Shown: one piece after another, positions 34,837-47,100 of the stretch
Layout: each line of letters opens with the position of its first letter
How positions within the stretch are numbered: position 1 is the first letter of the stretch
DNA from: Asterias rubens
Taxonomy: Eukaryota > Echinodermata > Asteroidea > Forcipulatida > Asteriidae
Assembly (NCBI RefSeq): GCF_902459465.1
Contig: NC_047077.1
Coordinates: 1,736,001-1,800,000 of the forward strand
Length of the DNA: 64,000 nucleotides
Direction: 5' to 3'
Made by a program: the position numbers and the translations under genes
The notes under the pieces: generated by a model
Database searches by the model: none
Seen by the model: only the letters and a program-made list of their open reading frames with translations
Told to the model about the DNA's origin: nothing

Positions 34837-35142
34837 GAAAAAGTAATGGCAGGCATGGCTGGCTGATACAGAAAGTTTACCGTTTAACGTTACATTAATA
34901 TTATTGTAGACTGAAATTACACATTTGTAACATTTGTACTAATTGCCTGAATGAAACGATATTTTATATTATGGTAGTTTAGGGTGATTGTCCAACAGTC
35001 TATATAAAAATGACTAAATCGTTGTCCAATCTGTTGAAAAATTCAGTTATTTACTAAGGAAAAACAGAAATTAACAAAGAAATTTTTAACACAGACCTTT
35101 ATTTTTTTTACAGGTATGCGGTTTTAATCGTCACCACTCACC

Positions 35143-38100
35143 ATGTCAATCAACACTGAGGGCGCTGTTGCAGCGTCATTCTCAAGAAGCCAGCAGCATA
35201 TTCTACCCATGGAGCAACAGTTTCTGGATATGTATTTTACTGCACTCAGCAATTTTGCTTACGACAGGGCAAAAGAACTTGTGGTAAGTAGTTTAACAGA
35301 CTAGGGGTGGATTTCACAAAGAGTAAAGACTAGTCTTATCCTGAGGTGGGACGAGTAACTCATCCTAATTAAGAACTAGCCATAGGTTTTTATTATCTCC
35401 TATGATTAGTCCTAAGTTAGGACTGTTTCTAACTCTTTGTGAAATCGACCCCAGCAGCTGATTTCACGAAACACCAGGATTAATCCTACAATGTATTAAC
35501 TACTTACTACTTACGGTTTAATCTTTAATCTTTTCCTCATTCCATTGAGATTCCAGTCTTTTCTTAAATTTTGCTTCAGTTTTGGCATCCTGCTTGTGGA
35601 AGGGAATTCCATATGTTTATCACTCTTTGGGTGAAGTAGTTCTTCCTGCATCCAATGTTTTTCTTCAGGGATGGCTTGAAGAGTTTAAGAGAGTGACTTA
35701 AGGTTCTGTCTGCTGTTTTGAAGAATTTGCTCAACTGTCCACCTTAAATTGAGACCTTCTATTCTACTCTTTCTATTCTCTTCTCCAGGGAATACAGATC
35801 AAGAGCTTGCATTCTTTCTTCATATGGAAGCTCCCTTAGGCATGGGACCAACTTAGTGGCCCTCCTTTGAACTTTTTTCAAAGATACATAATTTTTATGC
35901 TTATCTTTTTTCCAGCCATGGGCACCATGATTGGATACAGTATTCCAAGTACGATCTGATGTATGTTTTGTATAGAATCTTGAAGCTGTCCGTATCGATG
36001 TACTTGAACGATCGTTTCACCACCCTGAGACAATTCATTCCTTTCACTGCTGCTTTGCTGCATTATCTACCTGGTTTGAAGTCTGTTGTTAGGTAAACTC
36101 TCAAGTCTTTTTCTTCCACTGTTGATCTAAGTGTTGTCCCCCAATATGATAATCAGTCTGTGGGCTTCCTGTTCCGATGTGTATGGTTTTACATTTCCCA
36201 GCGTTGAAGCGAAACAGTAATTTGTTACACCATTTCTGCCAAGTTTTGAAAATCATCTTGGATATTCTCCACATCTCCGAACTCCTCTGATGCTGTTGTA
36301 TATTTTTGTATCATCTGCAAACATTTGTATGTTACAACTGACGTGGTCCGGGAGATCATTGATGTAAATGATAAAGAGGATGGGCCCATTTTTGTATTTT
36401 CCCATCATATCCATGATAGGCTTGGAACTTGTTAAAGTAGCCTTCTATGTTCCACTAAATCAAAGGCCTTCTGGTAGTCCAGAAAATCTCCGCCAACAAG
36501 GTTGCCTTCGTCTTATTTGAACGCGATGTTCTCAAGGATTGTCAAAAGATTAGTTGCGCTTCATAAAACCACGCTGACTGTCCTAAAAAATGTTCACGTC
36601 GCTTGTATGTTTAAGCATTATTTTTCTCTTATGATGGTTTCCAGTTTTTTGCATGGAATGCAAGTAAGGCTGACAGGCCTGTAGTTACCGGGTTTTGTCC
36701 TTGCACCTTTCGTGAATACTGGAGTCACCCTTGCCGTCTTCCACTCTTTGGGCAGCTCCCCGGAGTCAACAGATTTTCTGAAGATGATGAATAGTGGTAC
36801 TGCCAACTCCTGAACTGAGGGTGTATTTGGCCTGGCCGGGGGCATTTGTCTGGTTTCAGAGCTTCCAATTTCCTTGTACATCTTCCACTGTGAATTCTAT
36901 CTCGAGTTGAGACGAGTAACTCGTCCTAACTTAGGATGGGTTCAATGCGTCCTCACACCTTCTAAGTCCTAAGATTAATCATAAGTTGGGTATAGTTTGG
37001 TGAAATCAACGGCTGGAATTCTAAGAAAGAGTTTGGTGAAATCAACGGCTGGAATTCTAAGGAAGAGTTTGGTGAAATCAACGGCTGGAATTCTAAGGAA
37101 GAGTTTGGTGAAATCAACAGCGGGAATTCTAAGGAAGAGTTTGGTGAAATCAACGGCTGAAATTCTAAGGAAGAGTTTGGTGAAATCAACGGCTGGAATT
37201 CTAAGAAAGAGTTTGGTGAAATCAACGGCTGAAATTCTAACATTGAGCAAGGACATTTTTATTTTGCAAAGGGCACGTGGAAAACCTTAAAGTCTATAAT
37301 AAGTAACTTTTAAAGGGGCACTAAGGCCTCATGTCAAAGTCTTCATGGCCTCAGTGTAAGTCCAAGCATGGGTCCAACTTTATAGAGCTGCTTTAAAAGC
37401 AGAAAATATTGCTTAAAAGGTTTCCGCTTAACAAAAATAGGCAAGATCCCAGATTGTAGATGAGAAGGGCAATTTAGCTGGTAACCATATTTTGTTAAGT
37501 ATGGTGCTGATTCACCGGAGGGTTGGTTCAAATCCCGGTCGTGACACTTGTGTCCTTGAGCAAGATACATGTGCTTTACTATAATTGCTTCTCTTCACCC
37601 AGGGGTATAAATGGGTACCTGCGAGGCAGCGAGGGTAGAGGTTGATATTGTGTATGAAAAAGCCACAAGCGCCTTACAGGCAGCTCAGGACTGTATACGT
37701 GTACTCCCCAGGGAGCTGAGAAACATTACAGGGATGTTATTGGCCCTATGACCAGGGCACTAATGTAATGAGCATTGATACGGTTATTGTGAAATGCGCT
37801 ATATAAGAATTTGTTATTATTAACTGTATTTTGTTTTTATAATATTGTTAACCTCCCCAGGGTTATGGGGTGTGTTCCAGTTTGGAATAAAACATAATAC
37901 AATACAATACAATACAATTCTTATTAATATTAAGTATAATTTTGCTGTGCTTAGCCACTTTTTGTCCAGTACATGTAGGCCTATATAAACAGATATTGCT
38001 TAAAAGTTCTGGCTGTTTCCAATGTAGGCTTTTTCACCCAAACCTCTTCTCCCTGAAAGTAATTAATACTACAACTTAATACATGGCACATGTACACTGC

Positions 38101-41100
38101 ACTCTCTCTCTCTTTAACAGTGGTCTTCTGGCCAAATGCCCCCCCCCCCAGGACCAGTTAAATTTCACTTCAAATAGACCATCTGGCTAGTTAAGTGTTG
38201 AAAAGCCTCCCTATTTCTTTTGAAATATGGACCTGTTAAAAAGTTGGAGGACTAGTGAAATGACTTGAGTTTTTTTTTCTACTGGCCAGTCAATAAAAAA
38301 AGGTGAGCAAACCCTGATTTATGTAAGGCTGAATTCGCAGGGTTGTGCAATGTTGACTTTGGCCACTCCTTTATCCTGCGCCACCAGTGTTGTAGCCAAA
38401 GTGGGCGGTGCTTGGCTGGCCTGCGCAGGACTCACAATTTTTGCTCAGCACTTTTGAGCAAAATACATTGTGCCGCCCAGCACAGATTTAAAAAATATTG
38501 TCCACTGTGCATTGATCTTAAACACAGAGAAAGAACACAGTCAAACATGTCCCCATAACACGAACAGTTTGGAAACCTGGCCCACTTCAGCAATAATGGC
38601 CCCTTAATTAAACATGAATAATTTTAAACGAACGTTTAAGACCTCGTCACCGCTCTTTCATTCCCTTAATGTTGATGTTATTTCTTTCCTTTTTTAGGAG
38701 CAGGAGAAAGAAGCTGTTCGATCCCAACCTCAGCTGAGTCTCTGGGGTAGCCTGGTCAATGCCTTGTCTGTACTAGCATCGGCAGAGAAGATGTACATGC
38801 ACCTTGCCTTCTTTGAGCAGAAATGGTTTGTCAGACGAGATGTAAGTAACTCAGTGAAGACTTTGTCTGTCTTGCTTTGCCTAGGCCAGGTAAATCCAGT
38901 TTGGTACAGTTTCAATGAAAGAACCTAGACTGCCTGCATGGAGAGTGTGGAGATATTTGTTTGTTTTTTACATTGTGGGGAGTCCTGCCTGTGTGTGGAG
39001 AATGCGCAGCTCGGGCCTTTGTCGCAGGGCCACGACCCTGCCGGTTTTAAACGGCCGTTTAAGAACTCGTCGCTACCCTTTTATTCCCTTAATAATAATG
39101 TTAACATTTTATGACCCTACCTTTAACATCCGTATGAAACAAAGAAATTATGATGATGTGTCCAGGCCATCAGAATCATACATTGTTAGATTTAAATATC
39201 GGAAGTTAGTTAGGGTGTCATGGCCGAGTGGGTTAGAGTTCAAGTTCTGTTGGTTAAGTCATCCGAGTGTTGGTTTGGATCCTGGTTGTGACACTTGTGT
39301 CCTTGAGCAAGAGACTTTACTATAATTGCTTCTCTTCACCCAGGAGTATAAATGGGTACCTGCGAGGGTAGAGGTGGATATTTTGTCTGAAAAAGCCTTT
39401 GGAATGCTATGACTGCCCAAGTTGTATACTCCCCAGGGTGCTGTGAAATCGACCCCAGGACACTAATATAAAGTGCAGTGATGCGGTTATTGTAAAATGC
39501 ACTATATAAAGACTAGTTATTATTTAACTTGATTTTTCTATTTGTTCAACTTATAGCAATCTGGTAAATGGCAGTTCTCATCAGCTATGAGTGACTTACG
39601 TCGAGTCGAGGTACGAGGGAAGCAAAGTGGCCAAGCAGCCAGCTCTGAAGATAAACTCTTGTCACATCTCTGTGAGCAGCTTGGACATTTCATCGAGGCT
39701 AGACAAGAAATGATGGAACTGTATCTTTTCAGATGTTTATCATTTTTGTTTTATTCCTTTGAACAATTCTCCTTAAAACAATTACTACGTAAAAACAGTA
39801 CCGTTGTGTGGAGTCTTTAATTTGCCAAATTGATTGATTGTCTTGTATGTTTACTTGGTTGGTGGTATATGAGTATATCTGCTTTATTGTGTAAATTTGG
39901 GGTTTTGGGGAAATGGTTCTTGGTTTTTATCCTACTGCCCTGAGTAGGTTTTTTTGGGAATTCGGGAGACTTTTCAGTTCTGAAAATGTCCTGCTTATAA
40001 CAGATGTGGGCAGAAGTTAGGAAACCTACCGAGACTACTACTTTCGCCAAGTGGATCGAGGGGACTGGTCGTTGTTAACTTTACTGCCTTGAGTGAGTTC
40101 TTCGGCTAGCTTGCACTCTAGTCATCATCAGGAGACTCATTGTTTTGCACTCGGCTAATATTGTGCCTAATACCCGTTCACCTAGATTACGAAGACCATG
40201 CCGATCACCCCGATCTCAACTAAATTGGGGCACAATCGCCGTCAAATCAAGCAATTTGGCAAATTAAAGACTGCGCACAACTGTACTACTTCTACGTGGA
40301 AAGTGTTATGGTTGCCGACAGTGCTGTGTTTTTTATTAAAACCACAGTGATCTCACCACGCTGCTTCTATGATATTTGCATTCCCACTACCCGCTTATCA
40401 GTGGCTACCAGCTATGTTTATTTTGAACACATTCAAAATAAGCGTGGGGAGAGAATGCAGCTTCCCGACCTAGGAGATCACACCCCAACCAAACCAGGCT
40501 CATGGAGATCCTCTTATTTTTGGCCCACGATAGGCCCGGGATTGGCCACGCTCTCGTCCACTTTTCCATCGCAGTAGAAGCGCCGTCTATGTGTGAATGG
40601 GGTATAAGCAACTCTTTATAAGAAAGCCCTGATTTGTAAACAGCAGGATTAGTTTTCTTTGTCCCTTGTCTCTTGAATGTTATTTTTTCCTTAATACATT
40701 GATCGTAATAGATATGAGAAGCTATGTAATATGGGACTGCAGAAAGCTGATATAAATGTAGCAGACCAGATAGCCATTGTGGAAAGTATTATAACCAGGT
40801 AAGAACCAATCATTATGATACTTGTTTGTTGATTTATGTTTGTCTGTCTGTTTGTCTGTCTGTTCGTCTGTATGTTTGTCTGTATGTTAGTCTGTATGTT
40901 TATCTCTATATTTGTCTTTGTGGCATGTCATGTCGTGGCCGAGGGTTCTTGTTCGAGAACTCAACTTCTGGGGTTGATGGCAGCAGCTTTTGGGTTCAAA
41001 TCCCACTCATGACACTTGTGCCCTTGAGCAAGGCACTTATCCATAATTGCTTCGTAAACAAAAGGGAAGGTAGTGCATTCTGCTCCACTAGCCAGACTCC

Positions 41101-44100
41101 TAGTGGATGATACCCATGCCTGCATCTGAACGGACTGTGAAGGGGACTGTTTCAGACGAAGAAGTAGGTGGCAAAGCGCCCCTGGTGGCAGTTGAATTGG
41201 GTGGACAGCCCAAATCAATTTAGGCCCTCACTCTGAATGGTTGATTGCTTAAGACAAACTGTTTCCCATTATTAGTGCCATGATTTATTTTCACATTGTT
41301 TTGTTTCTTGTAAAGCACTGTGGTACCCTGTGTAAGAGCGCTCTATAAATGCCTGCTATTGTTATTGTTATTAAGATGATGTTTACTTTAATGCAATCTA
41401 CGATACATCCTATTGACCCATTTCACCTGACGTCATCAGCAGAAAAATCTTAAATGCGCCATACTGGTGGGCAATTTCACTGTGCGTTTTCATATATAAC
41501 TCTATGATGCGCGTTATGCAGTAAAATGTTCATTTTAGGCGATGCAGCGTTAATACACGTAAACCTAACTGCCCACAAACATGGTGAGTGTAGCATTGGT
41601 CGCCGCGTGTGATGCGCGTGCAAGGGGTCAATAGAGCCGGATCCAGACTATGAATCTGAGGCGCAAAAAGGGGTGATGTTATTTAATGGACAGTATTCTA
41701 CGTAGCATGTGGGCTGTTCCGAGTAGTGCTATCTTCTTGATAATGTTGATGCTAATGTTGCCTGGGATACGGTTGATGAATTTATTATTATTATTACTAT
41801 TATTGATATTGTTATTATTGTTATTATTAGACACGCCAAGCAGTTCCATCATCCAATCCTGAGCTCAATCCGAGCCAATCTATCGTTGGAGCTGGATGCT
41901 CTACACGCTCAACTCAAAGGTCTGGAGAAACTCACAATGTTCAGTTTCCTGCCGTCGTTACTCAGTTTACATGAGTCACAAGTGAAACTCGATGAGTGGG
42001 GAGCTGCTATCAAGCTACGAGAGGTACGGTTCAAAGTGTTAAGTTTTACCTGTTTGAAGACAAAGAGGTCATGGTTGCACCATTGTTTCGATTTATATTA
42101 AATATTTATTTCAATTCTCGGGTAGATAAAAAGGTACAATAATGCACATTAATTAGGTCAAAACATTTTAAAATACAGCAATGAGCAATTTCAAAACAGG
42201 AAAGAAAAAGAAACAGCTGGAGGCCGACGGATTGTCTAAATGAAACAAAGTTCCTGTCTAGAGGCTCTCCTCTCCAGCTGATCCTAAATAGAACAATATT
42301 AAATTGAATTGATGAACAGTGAACTAAAGGTTATGACTATTTGGACTTGAACCGGGGCTGGTCAACCATTGGTTGAATACTGTGGTCAACCATCTGGAAC
42401 CAGCCTCAGGACCATGGTTTCGCCACTGGTCCCAATAGCCTGTTCCATGCTAACATGTGTAAGGCGCCTTGTCAAAACGTCCAAGCTGTTCCATTCCGCG
42501 TGCATTCTGCGGGAGTCCGCGGATTTTTGTAACAAAAGAACCCGTAGCAACCGGGCAGGTCCACGGCCACGACGGCTCAATAAACATGAATATTCCGGCG
42601 GCTCTGTGGAGCGACCGGTCGGCTATTGTGAAGCCCAGCTTATTTAAATATCAATAAGCATGATCATACGGCGGCTCCGCGGACCGGCTGCCGGCGGATC
42701 CGCGGAGGAACCCAGGTGGTGAACAATGGCTTTACCTTTGCATGGCAAAAAGCAAACTAAGGGTGTGTAAAGCCATTTTCTCGGGATTTTTAAGGCTTGG
42801 TTACATGACCGAAACATGTGAATTGTAGAAATGGTTTGTTTAGGCAGGTCTATGGACCACATTAATTATTTTGCTTTTGTTTCTCCTAGCCCATCTGGAA
42901 GTATTTGTTGTATTTTCATCTAATGTTGAAATGGCTGAATAAGTAATAATAATAATAATAAATAATCATAGTAATAATAATAATAATTTCCATATTTTGG
43001 TGATTTAAGTTGCAAAAGCGGGCGTCAGCAGTGACAGAGGAGTGACCAAAACAGGATTACATGTAAATAATTTTCAGCCATTAAATCGAAGGCTACTTGT
43101 TAGCTCCGGTTTATTTCCAAAGTTTTCGCATGATTTAGTGATTACGATGTTGTCCCACCAAGTTGCTGAAGTGACGGGGGACAATTTAACAGTTACGATA
43201 ATCTTTTGCGGCGATCATGATTAGCAAATTCATGTACATGTACATGTATAGTTATCGTACGCGAAAATGGGACGGGAATTTGTTTACGGGACAGGACGGG
43301 ACAGACGGCACTATAGTTCTGGTGAAAACGTGCAACTCGCAAAAGAAAAGGGAACTGTGTAGCTGGATGTTTACGCTGATCTGACTCTGTTCTGTAAACA
43401 TGATGTAACTATGTTCAGTCCCGGGGTCCTACATGTTCAGCTAGCTCTATAGCAAGGTCAAAACATCCTTTCTCTGTGACTACCACGCCGTTTCATAGTG
43501 TTTCGCTATAATAGAAAACCTGACTTCCCAAACAATGCATCATAGCCTCCCCCATACCCATGTATCGATCACTGTATCAATGACCCATCCACAACGTATT
43601 ATGCAAAACTACCGCTAAACTGCAGTTCATCCTAAATAAAATTTGAACTCCAAACAATATTACATGATGGTCCAACTTGTGTAATGCACAAATGTTTTAA
43701 TTCGGCCTCTGGCCGCGAAAACCTTTTATTGTGAATAAACGATTAAAATGATCGGAATTGGCAGCCAGTGCAAACTTGTTTTTACAAAATTAAACTTTTA
43801 TTAACTAGGGTGGTAAATATTTTACATCGAATCAAACTTGTTTTTTTTATAGTAAGGAATTTATTTGGTGATGACGTACTCATAAAGTGATTAACATTTT
43901 GAGTTGTTTAGACGGGACTCAACATATTGTGCCTTTTCAAAAATACAAGCCTCGTGAATGCATGTTTGATGCCTGTTGAATGCCTCTGGAATGTTGAGGT
44001 TCAAAGTCGCCGATTTGGTTGACTATAATGTCTAAACATGTAGCTGGCGATTATCACGTGAGCAGGATGGTCGGCTGGCACTACCAACGTGCGTGGTGCA

Positions 44101-47100
44101 ATGATCTTGTCGGTGCAGCCTGTCCGCTTCCAGGACGATGGTACTCACTAGTTGAAAATGTACCATTCTGGGAGAGCACGGCCGGCCCGCGTCCAAGCCG
44201 CTGATATTCATGACCTGAAAATACAACTTGTTTATTCATGAGACTTATTGTTATACCAACAATAGCGCCCGGCATGGATAGCTCATTAACTTCGCCGCGC
44301 TTCAACGCACATGGCCGTTCTTCCGCGGACTGTCCGGGGTCCTTAGCAACGGCGTTATTTGCTGTCCAGTCCGCAGACTGTCAGCGGAGGAACGCCCGGG
44401 ACGTTTTGACAAGGCGCCTAAAGCGCAATGGGAACCAGTAACACTAAAGCAAAAAGGCAGAAGGCAATGGAGTGTTGAATACCGAGGTACCAATGGTTGA
44501 CTAGACTTCCAAACGAGTGCATCACTGTGCGTGTATCTTGCTCCTTTTTTAATTCAAAATCATATCAACAAATAATGTTGATGGATAAACATAAATATAT
44601 ACTTTGTAGACCAATCTTGAAAAATAGACTTGATTTACCTGGAGCTCTGAAATGTACAAAAGCAATTTGATGAAATCCTTACAATTTGTGCTAATGATCT
44701 TATAGTCCTTCGATCAATTTCACCAAACTCTTCCTAACTTAGGATTAATCTTAGGATGAGTTACTCGTCCTAACTCGAGAAAGGATTAATACTAGCATTT
44801 TGTCAAATCAGCTGCAGAGCCAAAGAATTGTTCATACCAAAAAGAACCAATCCTCCGGAGAAATATTTCAATCAGGTTAAAAATCTTGTAGTCTTGCCGT
44901 TGATTTCACCAAACTCTTCCTAACTTAGGATTAATCTTAGGACTTAGGATGGGTTCAGTTCCGAAGACATCAGGATGCATTGAACCTATCACAAGTTAGG
45001 ATGAGTTACTCGTCCTACATGTACATGTATCTCAAGATCGAATTAATCCTAGTGTTTCAATGAACTTTTCTTACAAAAAAAGTACCAATCCTCAGGAGAA
45101 ATTTTTCTATCTTGTTGAAAACAAAAATCTAGTCAATATTTCTTTCAAAATTATTCACAGGTAAAGAAGAAACTTCAGACACTGGCACCAGGGAAAGCAA
45201 CTGGTATCCCGCCATTGATGGTTTGGTATGTGCGCTTGCAAGCCTCACAATTATCAAAGGTAGGCAACCAATTTCAACATTGTTGGTAACAGTAATAATA
45301 GGAATTGATTTTGCAACTTTGAGTACAAGAGTAGGCGAAAACAAAAGGATGAAGGTCTGGAATCGGGGTTACACAATAACCTCAAGGAAAAGGGAGATTT
45401 GGTGCTTGAACTCCAGTACCTGTTGTCTCTCTTTGTATGGGGAAACGAACCATAGTAGAAATAGGGAGACCGCCAACATAGGGCTGATAGCCCAGTTCAT
45501 AGAGTGCCGGCACGTTAATCCGCAGGTCGTTGGTTCGAATCCCACTCTTGTAAATTTGTCTTTGTTAAACCCCAAAAATCAGTTTTTTTATTGAACGGCA
45601 GGGTTTAAATATGTAGTATTTCTCAATTCTTTTCCAGTTTAGTCTAATGGAATGTGTGCACCAAAGTTAATCAAATTGCACTTTAATCAAATGGACTTCC
45701 AAAAAGAGTCTCACTAGGGTCCAATTTTGCGCTGCTTTGTGATTAACAAATTATCCTGCTTACTGTAGCAGAAAGTTGTGCTCTAAAAGCAGAAGCGTAT
45801 TTCACAGGTTAGCAAGAAAATTAGACGGCTATCTTGCGCCTTCACCATGGATTTCATTGTTACGTCATTCATTTTCATACAGTAAGCATCGGAAGGTTAG
45901 CATGCCTTTTCATCAGCAGAGCTTTATAATTGAAATCACACAGTAAGCTCAAAATTGCCAGTTAAGCAGCTCTAAGAAATTGGGCCATGGACATAGGATG
46001 ACAGTTTGATACTGAACGGCAGGGTTTAAATATAAGTATTTCTTGATTATTTTTCAGTTTAGTCTATACTTCCATGAGCAGTTGAATAAACAAGCGCTAC
46101 CAGGAGACATGAAAACCCATCTATCAAATCTCTCCATTGAATACTACACAAAGTAAGTTGCTTTGTTTACAAGTAATATTAACATAGAGGGTTTCGAATC
46201 CAACCCGTAGGTAGGTGTAGGTTCAAATTCACCCAGTCAGTTTTCCTTACATTTATTATTTGATATCTGATATAAAAAAGTTGCATCCCCTTAAGGTGAT
46301 CCCCTGGCTGCCACTTCCAAGGTTGTATCGTAAGCTTGTGTGTAATCCCTGGCTACACGGCAGTTAGTGATCATTTGGCTTTTGACTGCCATCCCGAACA
46401 AAGATTTAGGAAGACTGCCAATATTGGGCTAGACTATATAGCTCAGTGTGTAGATTGCTGGCATGTCAATTTGAGGTCACAATTTCAAATCTCGCTTTAG
46501 TAAATGTGTTTGTTGTGTGATGGCTTATTTCTTTTCTTTTTTTTTGTCAACAGAATCGTAGCTTTTCAAAAGAAGTCTGACGCTCTCAACGTCTCATTAG
46601 TATTTGACACGCGGGGGTCAGAGGACACCTATAAAGGTCACGGGTACCACCACCCTAACTCGTTCTTTGAACCACCCAAGGGGTTATACTCCTACCCTGC
46701 AATCTTCTCATACCCAATGGTAAGTATTGAGTGACCTTTGACCTGTAGGTCATAGTTCATGGGTAGTAGCTCTGCAAATCAATTTGTATGACATTTGACA
46801 TGTGTATTAGGTTTAGTGCCTTGTTGCACTTTGTATAATTTATTTTGTAGGGGATTGAAAGTAAATGTATTACAACATCGTATGAGATTAAGATAAGATC
46901 CACCAACAAAAGGGATGTCAATCATTCTCTATGGATAGAATCTGGGGTGTCATGGCTGATTTCCTCAGAGCATTAAATTACAGTTCTGATGGCGGAGTCA
47001 TCAGGGTGTTGGTTCGAATCCCGGTCATGAAACTTGTGTCCTTGAGCAAGACACTTCACTATAATTGGTTCTCTCCACCCAATGGTAAATGGGTACCTGT

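Larger units (their letters stand above)
33418..35142. promoter_or_regulatory. Divergent promoter region, DCAF13 / KICS2
   Basis: The 1.7-kb spacer between opposite-strand start codons should hold the starts of both genes. It contains two copies of the GGCGCCACCAC MITE (34513-34700 and 34712-34836) and a small GC-richer stretch near 34250-34330. A probable KICS2 leader acceptor lies at 35107-35113. No TATA element is evident. The promoter role is inferred from orientation. Confidence 0.5.

Noticed and set aside
36962-37290. Open frames on both strands with a 12-residue repeat
   Set aside because: They come from a 36-bp minisatellite with no stop in several frames; there is no start context or homology.
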